This document shows positions 23,627 to 35,571 of a stretch of 64,000 bases of DNA, piece by piece. The notes beneath the pieces were generated by a model that made no database searches, was not told where the DNA came from, and saw only the letters and a program-made list of their open reading frames with translations. Source of the stretch: Strongylocentrotus droebachiensis. Lineage: Eukaryota > Echinodermata > Echinoidea > Camarodonta > Strongylocentrotidae. The stretch lies in NCBI GenBank assembly GCA_035222895.1, contig JAVYIG010000401.1:186001-250000 (forward strand). Direction: 5' to 3'. Position 1 is the first letter of the stretch; each line of letters begins with the position of its first letter. The translations under genes were made by a program, and so were the position numbers.

Positions 23627-26600
23627 AGTTAATAGGAGTCGCATTAAAAAGGCCTTATATTCCTGTCTGCAGAAATGCTGTCCAGGTAAGTATATATGGA
23701 TATTCCAATTCAATTATTTCATTGTATTAAATGACAATTAATGAATTTATTGGAAGCAATATGCAGAAAGACTTAAAAAAATTTTTGTTGATGAAATGTT
23801 ACTGTTCAATGATTTGGGAGAAGTTTGATAGAAAGAGAATGATAAGTAAAATAATTGTTTGTAATGATATCTGAGATGGACCATAGATGAATTGTTTCTG
23901 TGCTAACCATTCACAAACAAGTTTACAATTTTTGCATTGTCAAATCTTAAGATATGATGGGAAATAAAGAGGGAGAGCACTATATGCATAGGAGAAAAGA
24001 GATTTACAGGTTGAGCAAATATACCCTTTTTATAGAGCCCATGTAGTTTTAGTAAGCCCTCAAATTAGTGTCACTACATTTCTTTGATTTTACATGATAC
24101 ACACCAAATATTAACACTTTTAAGCTGTTGTAACTGTAAGTTGTAACTGGTTTAAACTAAGTCTTTGCTTTTTTCCCCCATTTATTAGGTTGTCAGAGAT
24201 CTGCAGATGTGAGTATTAATACGACTACTTTATATATGTTGAAATATTACTTGGTTTAATTTGTTCACAAATTCTTCATTTATTTACTAGTATTGCTAAT
24301 ATGTACATGTAGCTACGTATACTAGGTGCAGATGTGAAGGTGAAGAACATGCATTTTACCTAATATTGGGAGGTACATGTTCATGTTTTTGGTGTGTTTC
24401 TCTTTAATTGTTTTGTTATTACATAATAAAGATTGCAAAGTGTTGTAAATGAGGGGAAAATCCCTGATTTTAAAACAAGACAAAAATAACCACAATAACA
24501 GTGATTTGTGATCACATAGCGATTCTACATTTATGATATTTGTAGCTAAAGGAGGGAGGGGGGGGCGACAAAAAGACATATTTTTCCTTGGATTGAACAC
24601 ATTTTTGATCTCTTTCCACTCTGCACAGCTGTTGTGTATCATGAGCAAGTTTATTAAGCGGAATTTCAGATTTATAGTTTTAGAATACTGGTGTGAACAT
24701 AAAAGCTTAAGGAATTTTTTTTTATATTTTCTCTGGTAGAAAAGAACTGAAACAAGTCAAAATGCTGCTGAACGTCAGAGTCTTACCATTACTCATCAAA
24801 TCGTAATGAGTACAAGGAATGCAGGTGGTCCTGAATCTGAGATAAACTGCTTAGCCCAGAGTTCTAATCAAGCTGCTCTAAACCCATCAAGTGAAGAGGC
24901 TGATGGATCTGCAGTGGGAGACCAGAGTTCTCTAAATTATCAAGCTGATAGGAGTGGATTATCTGAAGGTACAAGATGGAGATTCACCACACACAAGCCA
25001 GTTTTTATCATTACATTTTCTTGCTCTCGATAACATTTTGATTTTTGTTGTAATCCTTTGAATTAGAAGAAATATATTTGACTGTCCTACAAAAATTGTG
25101 AATAAATTGAAAGGTAAATGTTAATTGCTGGTGCAACATGATTTTGATTGTTATACCTCTCTATGTTGAAGGAAAATCCAACCTTAATAGCAAATTATTC
25201 CTAGAAAAGAAAACAGAAAAATCAGAGAAGCAGACTATTTGAACATTTGTTTGTCTATTTTTTCTGTTATTTGAAACATTTCTTTGTTTATGCTTTTTTT
25301 CTCATTGATTAGGCGGTCAGGAATCTGTAGATGTTGTGAGTATTGAAACAACTTCTTTTTTATGTTGAAATATTACTTGGTTTAATTTGTTCACAAATTA
25401 TACATTATTAGTATTGCTAGTATACATGTAGCTATACTAGGTGCAGATGTGAATGTGGAGAACAGCTTTACCTAACATTGGGAGGTACCTTTTCATGATT
25501 TGGTGTGTTTCTCTTTATTACATAATATTAAGATTGCAAAGTGATGTAAATGAGGGAAAATCCCTGATTTTAAAAGAACATAAAAAATAACCACAAACAA
25601 ATTTATAAAAAAAACAATGTACCGTAACTTAATTGAGATGATAGCAATTCTACATTGATGATATTTTTAGCTAAAAGGGGGAAAATGACAGAAAGACATA
25701 ATCTAATTACTTCCTAGATTAAACAAGTTTTTTGATCTTTTTACACTCTGCCCAGCTTTTGCATATTATGAGTAATATTATGAAGCGGAATTTCAGATTT
25801 ATAATTTTGGGATACTGGTGTGAACATGAAAGTTTAAGGTAATTTGTAATTCCATGTGTAGCATACACGTGTGACAGAACAAAAATGCAGAAAAGAGAAA
25901 CAGCTGTTATGAGTTCTTCTATGCCTCACTATAATAACATCAGATATGTTCACTTTAGCATGGTAAGAACAATGTATCTACTATACTTTCATACTGATAC
26001 CCACTCTGGGCTTTTGCTTTTGTGTAACTTTTCTCTGGTAGGAAAATCAGATTCCTAATCATCCAGCTGAAATAACTAACAGAAGTGAGGGTGCTGATGA
26101 ACCCTTATTACCCCAGAGTTCTAATCAAGCTGCTCTAAACCCATCAAGTGAAGAGGCTGATGGATCTGCAGTGGGAGACCAGAGTTCTCTAAATCATCAA
26201 GCTGATAGGAGTGGATTATCTGAAGGTACAAGATGGAGATTCACCACACACAAGCCAGTTTTTGTTATTACATATTACAAGGTTCTGGAATCATTAAAAT
26301 GAAAAGAAATTTGGCCCAGTCTTTGTAAAGTTGCAAGCACTGTACACAGAAAGATGTATAGGACTACCACACGTGCGCGACACGTGCATTTTATCTATAA
26401 CGTCCTAATAGATAATCTAATTTACCAGATATATCAATTAGTAGGTGGTTTCCCGGCAAAATTTTAATCATCATGTATTAATCAAAACATATTCTTTCAC
26501 ATGATTGGTAATAAGAACTTCCATTTCATTTTTTGTAAAGGGGTGCGTTTCCAAAACTGGTCTTTACCTTTAATAGCAAATTATTCCTAGAAAAGAAAAA

Positions 26601-29600
26601 AGAAAAATCAGAGAAGCAGACTATTTGAACATTTGTTTGTCTACTTTTTCTGTTATTTGAAACATTTCTTTGTTTCTGCTTTTTTTCTCATTTATTAGGT
26701 GGTCAGAGATGTGCAGATGTTGTGAGTATTGAAAGGACTTCTTTTTGTTTGTTAAAATATTACTGTGTTTAATTTGATCACAAATTCTACATTTATTTAC
26801 TTGTATTGCTCACATACATATACATTGTTACATTACATTGTACATTTATTTATATGTTTATAAACAGAATATTGATGTACATCAATGAAGTTTAATAAAT
26901 ACAATACAATACATGTAGCTATACTAGGAGCAGATGTGAATGTGGAGAACATGTATTTTACCTCACATTGGGAGGTACCTTTTTATGATTTGGTGTGTTT
27001 CTCTTTTATTGTATTGTTATTACATGATATTAAGATTGCAAAGTGATGTAAATGAGGGGAAAATCACTGATTTTAAAACAAGATGAAAATTAATAACCAC
27101 AATAACAAAATGAAAAAAAACAATGTGACTTGTGATCAGATATTTGTAGCTTAAAAAATTGAAAAATGACAGTAAGACATATATTACTCCTTAGATGCAC
27201 TTTCGAGTGGTAAGAATATATGTATATGCTATAGTTCCATACTGAATACCAACTAGGCTTTTGCTTTTGTATAACTTTTCTTTGGAAGGAAGATCATCAG
27301 AGTCCTAATCATCAAGCTGAAATACCTGAAACAAGTGAAGTTGCTGAAGAACATTTGATAGGCCAGAGTCCTGATCAAATTGAAATGAGTACAATGCGTG
27401 CAGGTGCTCCAGAGTCCGAGTCTGGGGCAAACATCTCAGGCAGCAGTCCTAATCAAGCTGTTCTAAACCCATCAAGTGAAGAGGCTGATGGATCTGCAGG
27501 GGGAGACCAGAGTTCTCAAAGTCATCAAGCTGATAGGACTGGTTTATCTGAAGGTACGAGATGGAGATTCACCACATACAAGCCAGTTTTATTACATATT
27601 TTTGCACTGGATTACATTTTGAGTTTTTGTTTTAATTTCTTTGAATTTGAAAACATAGATTTGACTATCCTACAAAAATTGTGGATGGATTAAAAGGTAA
27701 AGGTTAATTGCAGATTCTCTTCCAATCATTAATATCTTGATAATCAGACAGGCGATCGGCTTGTAAACGTCATGGGATTCCTGACTGACCTAAAGGTTTA
27801 TAATTATGATTGCAGCTGAGGCAAAATTAAGATACCCAATTTATTTGAGTCTATGGGAATGAGAGAATTCAGAAGTTGACAAAATTTTCTAGATACTGCA
27901 CTGGCAAAATGCACCTACATGTATACTCCACGGTACCTCCTGGAAATACCTTCTGGATTCCTCATGACGTTATAATGTATATGCGTAACCAATTAAAGTG
28001 ATTTTATGCTCTGTTTTCTTGAAGGTGGTGGAGACAGGCAAGCACTTGCAGCTGAGAATATAGTAGAAGACATGGCCACAAGTGACCAAACATACTATGA
28101 TATATATCTGGTATCCACTTCTAAACACACACCTCATTTAAAAAAGATGAAGGATATGTGTAAAAAAAACGGATGGAAATTTACAACACCATTTAGTGGT
28201 AAGCTTGGTGCACCGGTGATGGAAAGTGCAGAGGAAGCTGTCCTGACATGCTCACATGTTGTCTTGGTCATCACCAAGGATGACTGCGCAATGGAAGAAG
28301 TAGAGTTCAACATGACAATCGAAATGGCTTTTGATTCTTTTAAGAATAATAAGATTATACCTATCCGATGTTGTGACGAAAAGTCCCTCCCGCCGCGGCT
28401 CAAGCGGCTACGGGGTTCATCAATTGATGATGATGACCTAGAAGAGAGAATGATCAAAACTATTGACAAACGGATCAGGAAGAAAAGAGAAGCCCAGTGT
28501 CATTCTGTGTCGGGTGAGCTTAAGTACCTTATTCCAGATGGATGTAACAGAACCGTCACACAAAATCCTACTGGCATTAATAATCCTATGGACAGAATAT
28601 GATCAGTCTTTAGAATACATGGCCTGGGATAAGAATTTCCACATCCTTTCAATTGTGCCTGTGGCATTGCAATTTACTTGTATGATAACTGTTCTTTGAC
28701 AGAAATATATTCATGTATTTATTTTTGGGAGTAGGTCAGGGGTGGGGTAACCTTTTCTCTCAGTAGATGGCCTTCAATTGCTTTCAGAGTAATCTAGACA
28801 CATTTATAATCTTTAAAAAAACTGATAGTTCACAACAGGATTTCAAGTTTGATCTCGTGAACATGACTAGATTTCAGGTACTGACAGGCACTTCTTTTTC
28901 TTCATTTCAGGTGCACCAGGTGGGAGGGATGGAGCAGATGTGGCAGATGGAAGTGACAATGCATCAGGTACAATGTAAGATACGTTGCATATCTTAGTAT
29001 ACTGACATCATGCAAGGAATACTTATCAAAATACATATATATATATAAAAGTGCGAGAATTCTCAACTCTGACATGACAACGGGTGTTCCAGAATATGTA
29101 GACGTGAAGTAAATGGTCTAGGAACATGAGACGTAGCTGTACTTTACAATTTTATTACGAGCTTTCGGCTTGTGAGGCCTTCTTCAGGTTCTGAAGTGCA
29201 AACACATACACAGGGTTCTTGTTAATTTTTCTGATAGCAGGCTATTTATGATTTACAGGAGGCTACTAAAATTGCAAAAGAAAAATCTCTGTGCGCATAG
29301 CGCACATCACCATGTGCGCAAAGCGCACATCACGAGCGCGAAGCGCGAAGTCCCTTGCGGCCGGGGTCCAGGGCCCGCCCAAGGGCCCTGGAAGCTTTAG
29401 GGTTTTAGATGCTCTCTGGTGCTATCTTAGCCTTATTTTTGAAGATATGACCACACTGTATGAGCCATAGTTTAATGATAAAGATCATGAATATTTTGGC
29501 TGAATAACTTACTTTTCATATGATATACAATATGAAATGAAAATGCTCCATTATTGTTTCTGATAAATCAATCATATTTGTGATGAATCTACAATTTTGA

Positions 29601-31114
29601 ATTACATGATAATGATACAAGGTAGTCCTGGGCAAAAACGGTTAACTGATGTTTACAGGACCTTGTCAGTGAAGAAAATCATTTGCGATAAAAAATTAAA
29701 AAAATTGGAACACACATAAATAAAAATATGACAAAATTGGATTGGTAAATGGTTTGCAGGTATGTGACAGCTGTCACAGGGGTCTGGGGGTGTTACGCCC
29801 CCAGCAGGGTCCAGGTGCAGTGCCTCAGTCTGGAGGGGAGTCTCCCCTGAAGGCAAGCCCCTAGCATTTCAAGATCTCCCATTCAGATTCTAGAGACCTT
29901 AGAAGGAAAAATCTTGTCAATTCAATCAGAATGTATTAAACTTTTCTCGCATATTGAAATGTAATGTGACACATGTTTAATATTCATGTACCTGAGGCTG
30001 AAACTTTTTGCAATAATTACATAGTGAATGATCATTCCATTTCTGAATCTGAGGACTGGCTAAGAAGATCCTCATCCAGACCTAGGATGTCAAGGGTGGA
30101 CTTCACCTCCTGGTCTTCAGCTTCATCTTGCCCACTGGCACCTTCTTCACTTTGCCTGGTGACTGTCGTCGGCTTGTCATCATTCTGAGCTGCAGCACTG
30201 TGGGTTTCAACTTCTAGTCCATCAGTCTCTGTCGGCTACGATTTTTTTTTTTTTTTTTTTTTTTTTTTATGGTGCCGACAGCCGGCTACGATTGCCGTTA
30301 CAGCCGGAAAAAATAGCCGGTTGCCGGCTATTAACAAGAACCCTGCATACAGAATCAAATACATTGTATGAACAAATATACATGGCATACAAACTTAATA
30401 TCACTCGATCATAGTCAAGCATCATGAACATAGCAAAAATTAGTACGAGAAATACTTTCGGAATAAACTTAGAAATGATTATGCAATTTCAAAGTGTTTT
30501 ACCTTGCTTGTGTGTCGATGTGTTTATTCAATTGATGTGATATATGTGAACGTGTAATAATTATAAGGGATGTGTGGTCAAGTGTGGATTACTGACCTGT
30601 GACACGGCCGGTGTCATGACCTGTGTCTCGGGACATTGTATAATGAATTTGGAGGTGAATATATATTAAAACATTGTATGCATGCAAAATTTATTAAATT
30701 CATGTATAACATTGAAGTTGTATGCGATTACAGAGAGGGGTGGAGAGAGAGAGAGACAGGGAGAGGTTTCATTAATGTACTTTTTGCTTATATTTATAAT
30801 TTTGTTTATTCCCACAACCAGGAATGAAGACAGTCCTGACAGACATTTTCTTCATGAATCTCGCCCAGAAGATTGGATCTGAATGGAGACAACTTGCCAT
30901 TAGACTTGGGATTGATACATCTGAAATTGAGCGTATAATCGAGGATGAGAGGCATACTAAGAACCGCATCCATTACATTCTCATATGCTGGCGGCAGAGA
31001 ACACAGATCAAGAATGACAGGGAGAAAGTAGAGGTGCTTTGTAATGCCTTGATCATGTGTGGTAGGGCTGATCTTTCAGAGCAAGTGAAATCAGATGCAG
31101 GACTAGGCTCTTAA
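17936..31114 (+). CDS. Transmembrane TIR-Death domain protein (12 coding exons)
   Basis: Exons: 17936-17966, 22846-22944, 23629-23685, 24189-24208, 24740-24968, 25313-25335, 26042-26225, 26699-26721, 27289-27553, 28025-28513, 28911-28967, 30822-31114. All junctions are GT-AG with matching phase, totalling 1770 nt (589 aa). Residues 1-22 are a short N-terminus; about 23-44 (IVVGLVPPFILVVLGILTFL) form one membrane helix, followed by basic RSRIKK, predicting a cytosolic C-terminus. Residues 63-311 are Ser/Asn/Glu-rich and contain a triplicated SSNQAALNPSSEEADGS-type block. Residues 334-460 fit a TIR domain (YDIYLVSTSK box 1; GAPVMESAEEAV; HVVLVITKDD). Residues about 500-580 fit a Death domain (EWRQLAIRLGIDTSEIERI). 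TIR and Death are adaptor modules of innate-immune or cell-death signalling; the exact role is unknown. MyD88 has the opposite domain order. Exon 1 is chosen on ATG context and phase; longer ectodomain exons could have been missed. Confidence 0.75.
18730..18920 (-). mobile_element. TTAA-target MITE, copy 3 of 4 (inverted)
   Basis: TTAA at 18730-18733 and 18917-18920. The ends TTTAAAGCCCCTCTGCACTA and, inverted, TTTTAAAGCCACACTGTACT show the terminal inverted repeat best of the four copies. It lies in intron 1 of the TIR-Death gene. Confidence 0.7.
19441..20067. mobile_element. hAT MITE with 8-bp target duplication
   Basis: Ends TAGTGCTGTA and TACAGCACTA. TTAATTTC flanks both sides (19433-19440 and 20068-20075). 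Inner inverted blocks contain the CCGGACGGTT and GTTTAACCG families, and A-rich runs fill the middle. It lies in intron 1 of the TIR-Death gene. No ORF. Confidence 0.8.
20500..21075. repeat. GC-richer segment, possible MITE
   Basis: The base composition differs from its AT-rich surroundings. GCTTAAACG/CGTTTAAGC and GAAGCG/CGCTTCC motifs occur at both edges in opposite orientation, suggesting an old terminal inverted repeat. The 137-codon minus-strand frame (20607-21020) has no recognisable domain. It is probably an old transposon fragment within intron 1. Confidence 0.35.
21430..22080 (+). repeat. Dispersed repeat with AAGGTCAAAGGTCA-like tandem units
   Basis: Begins TCTCGCCTGCGTAGCAAAAA followed by a GGCGGCGACAGC run. 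Units of roughly 180 bp follow, carrying TTGGACTATAGGGTTATCAA, AGGTCACAAGGTCAAAG and TGTTGTGGCATCA. This architecture is common in echinoderm and related marine-invertebrate genomes (from general knowledge). Confidence 0.7.
22846..22944 (+). other. Exon encoding the membrane helix of the TIR-Death protein
   Basis: The acceptor TTTTTACAG and donor T|GTGAGT bound 99 nt. The encoded segment GNTGGLSFEQKAIVVGLV continues into about 20 hydrophobic residues. The next exon (23629-23685) supplies the basic stop-transfer segment NRSRIKK and a cysteine pair (QKCCPG) that could be palmitoylated. Confidence 0.75.
24189..27553 (+). repeat. Triplicated micro-exon plus Ser-rich exon cassette
   Basis: Three genomic units, each a 20-23-nt micro-exon followed by a 184-265-nt exon: 24189-24968, 25313-26225 and 26699-27553. 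Introns are duplicated too (GAGTATTGAAA..., GGGAGGTAC..., AATGAGGG blocks). Each cassette enters and leaves in phase 1, so any one can be skipped or added without a frameshift. The shared peptide includes ALNPSSEEADGSA and a terminal SGLSEG or TGLSEG. Confidence 0.85.
28025..28513 (+). other. TIR-domain exon of the TIR-Death protein
   Basis: 489 nt in phase 1-1, bounded by CTTGAAG and G|GTGAGC. It encodes the whole TIR module, including the hydrophobic strand HVVLVITKDD and a KIIPIRC strand. If the donor is not used, the frame runs on to TGA at 28600-28602, giving a protein of about 503 aa that lacks Death. Confidence 0.8.
29040..29204. repeat. Possible retroelement end with CTGAAGAAGGCC...GCCGAAAGC signature
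   Basis: On the minus strand the sequence reads ACCTGAAGAAGGCCT, then CACAAGCCGAAAGCTCG, then a TAATAAAATTG stretch. This phrase is familiar from invertebrate retroelement termini. The hAT-like element at 29211 interrupts the DNA just downstream. Family uncertain. Confidence 0.3.
29211..30345. mobile_element. 1.1-kb hAT-like element in the TIR-Death gene
   Basis: Terminal inverted repeats CAGGGTTCTTGTTAAT at 29211 and inverted at 30345. CATACA occurs directly on each side (29205-29210 and 30346-30351). The interior includes GTGCGCATAGCGCACAT and CGCGAAGCGCG palindromic runs and a T-homopolymer at 30242-30269. A short minus-strand frame (29653-29856) is not supported. It sits in the intron before the Death exon. 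Confidence 0.7.
30822..31114 (+). other. Death-domain terminal exon of the TIR-Death protein
   Basis: The acceptor CACAACCAG opens the exon in phase 1 and TAA closes it at 31112-31114. The six-helix Death signature is readable: LAQKIGSEWRQLA, LGIDTSEIERI, ILICWRQR and a final ALIMCGRADLSEQVK. Confidence 0.85.
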
Positions 31115-32371
31115 AGACTTGTTCAGATATGACATGGTAAAACTTCAAACGTAAAGTGTAAAATGTTTCACATTTCTGGATCTTATAACATAACTCAGTG
31201 ATGATGTGCAAGTCCTTTATTCCATATGTTTTTAAAAATGCTGCAGTTTTCTTTTTGCGGTGGTTTACCACACCATATCTGAACCAGCCTTAATTCATTT
31301 ACTTATCCTTCAATCAATCATTACTTTACAATATTACTTACAATTATTGTTATTTACAGATAGATTGAATGCGTGCATGGTAAGATGCAATTTAATTGTA
31401 GCAAGATTGGATATACAATTGATTTTATATTGATTGTAGAGTCGATTCTTGTGCTACAGGACCTTGCAATCATCTAAATGTTAGCTTCCCTAACCCCAAC
31501 TACATTTATCACTGATACATCTATATCATTAAAATTTGCTTTCCAGTAAATCAACTTTTTATTTGGTAGTTGTTGTTTTTTGTGTCTATTTTCATTCTTA
31601 ATTTTTCCTTGTGTTGCCTTGAGCACATTGTTCATGTGGAGTTGGTGAAGTATTGATACTCTCTTATATATTGATATACATTTGGTATATTTGGTTATCG
31701 TGACATTAATCACATGTTTATACTGAAAGAGTAAGAATAGAACATGTTTTCATTCTTTTATCCTACTAGCTCATTTAATATAGTTAATACCTTTACTTGT
31801 CGATGAAGTGTTTCCTATATGTACCGTATGTGAAACTGCATTATGTGCCATTACGTGTCCCATAGTAAAAATTAATCAGAATTTTTTACTTTTGTTTCCA
31901 TCATTGCTAATGTTGTAAACACGAAGATTAGACAATGACATTAAGCACCATCTTAGTCTTACATACGTGAATTATTTGTATGCTTTCTCGCCTAAGCAAC
32001 TAATATTTTTATTTGTAAAGCTCAGTCCTGGGTTATTTATGTTTGTTCTTTATAAGAGTGTTGAATGTTTTTACAGTAAGAAAAAAAAATCTCTTTTAAT
32101 GATGTGTAAAAAGATTTATTGATAGTATTAGTGGCAGTAAGAAAAAGATTTGATTTCTTGACTTTCCAGATATAATCATTGTTATGTACAATATACCCAC
32201 ATCATTTGTAAATGTTTAGAAGTACTACAAGGTCTTAGCTTAAATAAACAGCTAAATGATTGCTTTCATGATCAGGTTTATTTTTTTGTAACTCACCTAT
32301 TGCTGTGACTGTATTGCAGTAATCATTGTTTCCTGCAGCTGAATTCTTTATCAGTACTAAGTTACCATCAG

Positions 32372-32677
32372 CAGTGGCGGATTCAGAGGGGGGGGGGGGG
32401 GGGGGCCAGGCCTTCCCCTGGGAAAAAAAAAATGTGTAGAAACACGTGAATTTATCTTTTTTTGGAGATGGGCCTCCCCCCTGGGGCTCAAGGGGGGGGG
32501 GGTGATTTTTCAATTTTTTGAGGGCCAAAAACAAAATTAGTGCTCACTACCCCCCCCCCCCCCCCCCCCAACTGAGCGAAATATTGGCCGACACGATTTT
32601 AAAATTTCAGCACACAAAATTTCAAATTGATTTCAAATTTGGCCTCCCCCCCCTAAGAAATCCTGGATCCGTGCCTG
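32372..32677. mobile_element. Short hAT MITE with 8-bp target duplication
   Basis: Ends CAGTGGCGGATTCAG and, inverted, CAGGCACGGATCCAG. ACCATCAG flanks both sides (32364-32371 and 32678-32685). The interior is dominated by G- and C-homopolymers around TTAGTGCTCACTACC. A damaged relative lies at 59945-60165. Confidence 0.85.
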
Positions 32678-32977
32678 ACCATCAGTACCCTATTGTACCG
32701 TGCATGTTACAGATAAGGGAGACCAGATATATTCCTTCTTCCTTGCTTAATCTGTTTGTCTTTGTAAATGAAATAACATTTCTATTGAATATTTGAATCA
32801 TTGGTCATATACAACCTTGTGAAGTGTTTTTCATCAATTGATTTTTTTAAAGTAAAGCACAGTTATTAAAATTAATATCCAAAGGGGTTGAACAAAATGT
32901 ATATATTGATAAATTATGTTATGTTTTGATATGCTAATGAGAGTAGACAACCCCAATGAAGTTATGAACTGTTTTTA

Positions 32978-33777
32978 TGCCTCCGTTACGAAGTAGCCGG
33001 AGGCATTATGTTTTCGGGTTGTCCGTCCGTACGTACGTACGTACGTCTGTACGTACGTACGTCCCGTTCTCGTGATCGCGTTATCTGAAGAACCGATTGA
33101 TGGATTCCTGCCAAACTTTGGTCATGTATGTATCTTGCAGAGCCAATGAACTGATTAGATTTTGGGGTCATGAGGTCAAAGGTCACAGGGCTCATTATGT
33201 ATGCGAAAACAGCTCGTGATCGCGTTATCTGAAGAACCGATTGATGGATTCCTGCCAAACTTTGGTAATGTATGTATCTTGCAGAGCAAATGAACTGATT
33301 AGATTTTGGGGTCATGAGGTCAAAGGTCACAGGGCTCATGTATGCGAAAACAGCTTGTGATCGCGTTATCTGAGGAACCGATTGATGGATTCCTGCCAAA
33401 CTTTGGTCATGTATGTATCTTGCAGAGCCAATGAACTGATTAGATTTTGGGGTCATGAGGTCAAAGGTCATGGGCTCATTATGTATGTAAAAATAGCTTG
33501 TGAACGCATTGTCATTAGAACTGACAGATGGATTACTATCTAACTCGGGACATATTGCAGAGCCAATGAACTGAGTAGATTTTAGGGTCATGAGGTCAAA
33601 GATCAAAGGGTCATATATATATATGAGAAATTGCTTGTAATCACAAGATTGTAATTCTGAGAACCTGTAAATGGATTACAATTGAACTTGAATTCGAAAA
33701 ATTACTTCTGTTTTGGTTTTTAAAATTGCTCTATGACGGAGGCATCATTTTCGACTGCGCGCAGTCGAATTCCATCT
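32978..33777. repeat. Dispersed repeat with GAGGTCAAAGGTCA units
   Basis: Opens GCCTCCGTTACGAAGTAGCC, followed by an ACGT run, then four tandem units of about 160 bp with GCGTTATCTGAAGAACCGAT and GGGGTCATGAGGTCAAAGG. It closes near GACGGAGGCATCATTTTCGA, an inverted match to the opening. The 206-codon minus-strand frame is a translation of these units. Confidence 0.8.
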
Positions 33778-34095
33778 AGTTTTAATAGTATATTGATTTC
33801 TTTTCATAGCTGTCATTTTTTTTAAATAGAGTAGACAACATGGGCTTGCTGAAAAGCAGTCTTTTTTAATAGGCTGATGTGAATTTTACCGTGATTGAAT
33901 AAATTCTATTCAATTCAATTCAACACCCAAATAGTTTGCTCCGCAATGCTTGTATTTACCAGAAGGAAAGTTTTGGTGTTGATATTTTGTATTGTTGCAG
34001 AATCACATATTAATCAAATTGATTCCAAAGATCTAACAATTCACAGATAGGATTTATGTTCAAAGATCTGAAAATATAGCAGTAAACTGGGAATT

Positions 34096-34340
34096 CCCCA
34101 AGGAGAATAGTACATTATTCACACTTTATGTCAAGATGTTTGTGCACCCGATCAGGTGTGTGAAAGAAGGCCTGTGGGCCATGGATATTAAGTTGACCTG
34201 TTCCTTACCCAGGCTACCTGGTCGGGTGTGCAAGTGTCAAATTATTGTATTCATTCACTATGTCCTATGTACGTTGTATTTTGTTTCTTTTGAAAGTGCC
34301 AAAAGAAATAAAAAATAATAATGATGATTAAAAAGTAGAT
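34096..34340 (+). repeat. Possible 3' tail of a non-LTR retrotransposon
   Basis: A moderately GC-rich block (CACCCGATCAGGTGTGTG, CCAGGCTACCTGGTCGGG) ends in GCCAAAAGAAATAAAAAATA and an AAT/GAT repeat tail, as LINE 3' ends often do. No reverse-transcriptase sequence remains. Confidence 0.35.
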
Positions 34341-35076
34341 TTGTCTGGCTGGACAAATAAACTGAAACCTTTCTCTTTAAGGTTGATGGGATAAAATATT
34401 GTTGCACCTGGAAGGTTTCCACACCTTTCACAACAAGTTATGATAACTTTATTAATACATGTAATTAGTAGTACATGTTGTTGAGGTTAGTTTCTTGACC
34501 TTTTGACTAAGTTCTTACAACATGATCAGTGTGAGATACTTGCCTAAATGTAATATAGTTTGTATTTTATGTTTTGTCTGTGTAATGTATAAGATTATTG
34601 ACTGGATATGTTAGACATTCATCCTATTCTTTTAAATCTAAAACTCCATGTTAAGAATACAAGTTATTTTTTTAGTGGATGATAGTTTTGGTTTATGTTG
34701 TCACACCCATGTTGACCTTATAGCATGTTTCTAAACAACTTATTTATTTTATCCTAGTTTAGTCATTTTATCAGGAAATGGTTTAGGATGAAATGTATAT
34801 TATACTTGTATTCATGGTGGTGTAAGTTCAAGACTGTTAATCTTGCTAGTAACAGCTCTACTGTAAATAGTAACTCACTTTTTATACTTATATGTATTTG
34901 TAAGAGAAGTTTGTAATTATATGATTTTTAAAGTATAAATTAAGAATAATGGATTGTGTCTTTCAGTAAAATTGAAATATAATCATGATAAAAGTGATAT
35001 AGATCCATTTTTGGTGTGTTCTGTTTTCCAACTTGTGGTATGATATTGAATGGGATACTTGTTTTATTGAACTATA

Positions 35077-35571
35077 CAGTGCGTCCCAGAAAAAACAAAA
35101 CTGAGAATTATCTATGTTTTATCATCAAATTAATCACAATTATAATCATAAATGAGACATATTTGTAAAGCTTAGAACTCTTTCATTTGATGCAACTCAA
35201 ATGATACATATTTCACGCATGAGTGATTAAAAACAATTTGAAGAAAGGGTACCAAAAAGTCATTTGGCGAGCTGTATCTGAATTTCAAAGAGAAAATAAC
35301 ATTTCCAGAAAGTTCATATTCTGCCCTTTCATATGACACCTCAATCAGTAAAAATGAGCCAGGAATAACAAAGTTCTGTTTGTTTAAAGTAATGCTTGCA
35401 TGTTTAAAATAATGCTTGCATTTTCATAGTTTTATTAAACGAATTTGCTTTCACTGGCGTAGCAACAAACAGCAAACTCTGTTACGTTGACGATCAGCCA
35501 TGCACAAAGTCTTTCGTCTTCTTTGTTGTTAAGGAAATACAAGCATTACTTTAAACAAACAGAAATATAAC
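35077..35571. mobile_element. Tc1/mariner-like fragment, copy 1
   Basis: TA precedes the end CAGTGCGTCCCAGAAAAAAC. The sequence then matches the copy at 48440 for about 450 bp (shared AAGCTTAGA, GAGTGATTAAAAACAATTTG and AAAATGAGCCAGGAATAACA). The inverse pair CTGTTTGTTTAAAGTAATGC (35370) and GCATTACTTTAAACAAACAG (35552) marks a secondary foldback. No transposase. Confidence 0.55.

Noticed and set aside
28134..28469. 111-codon antisense frame
   Set aside because: Shadow of the well-supported TIR exon on the opposite strand.
32986..33606. 206-codon minus-strand frame
   Set aside because: Four near-identical segments correspond to DNA units of a dispersed GAGGTCAAAGGTCA repeat.
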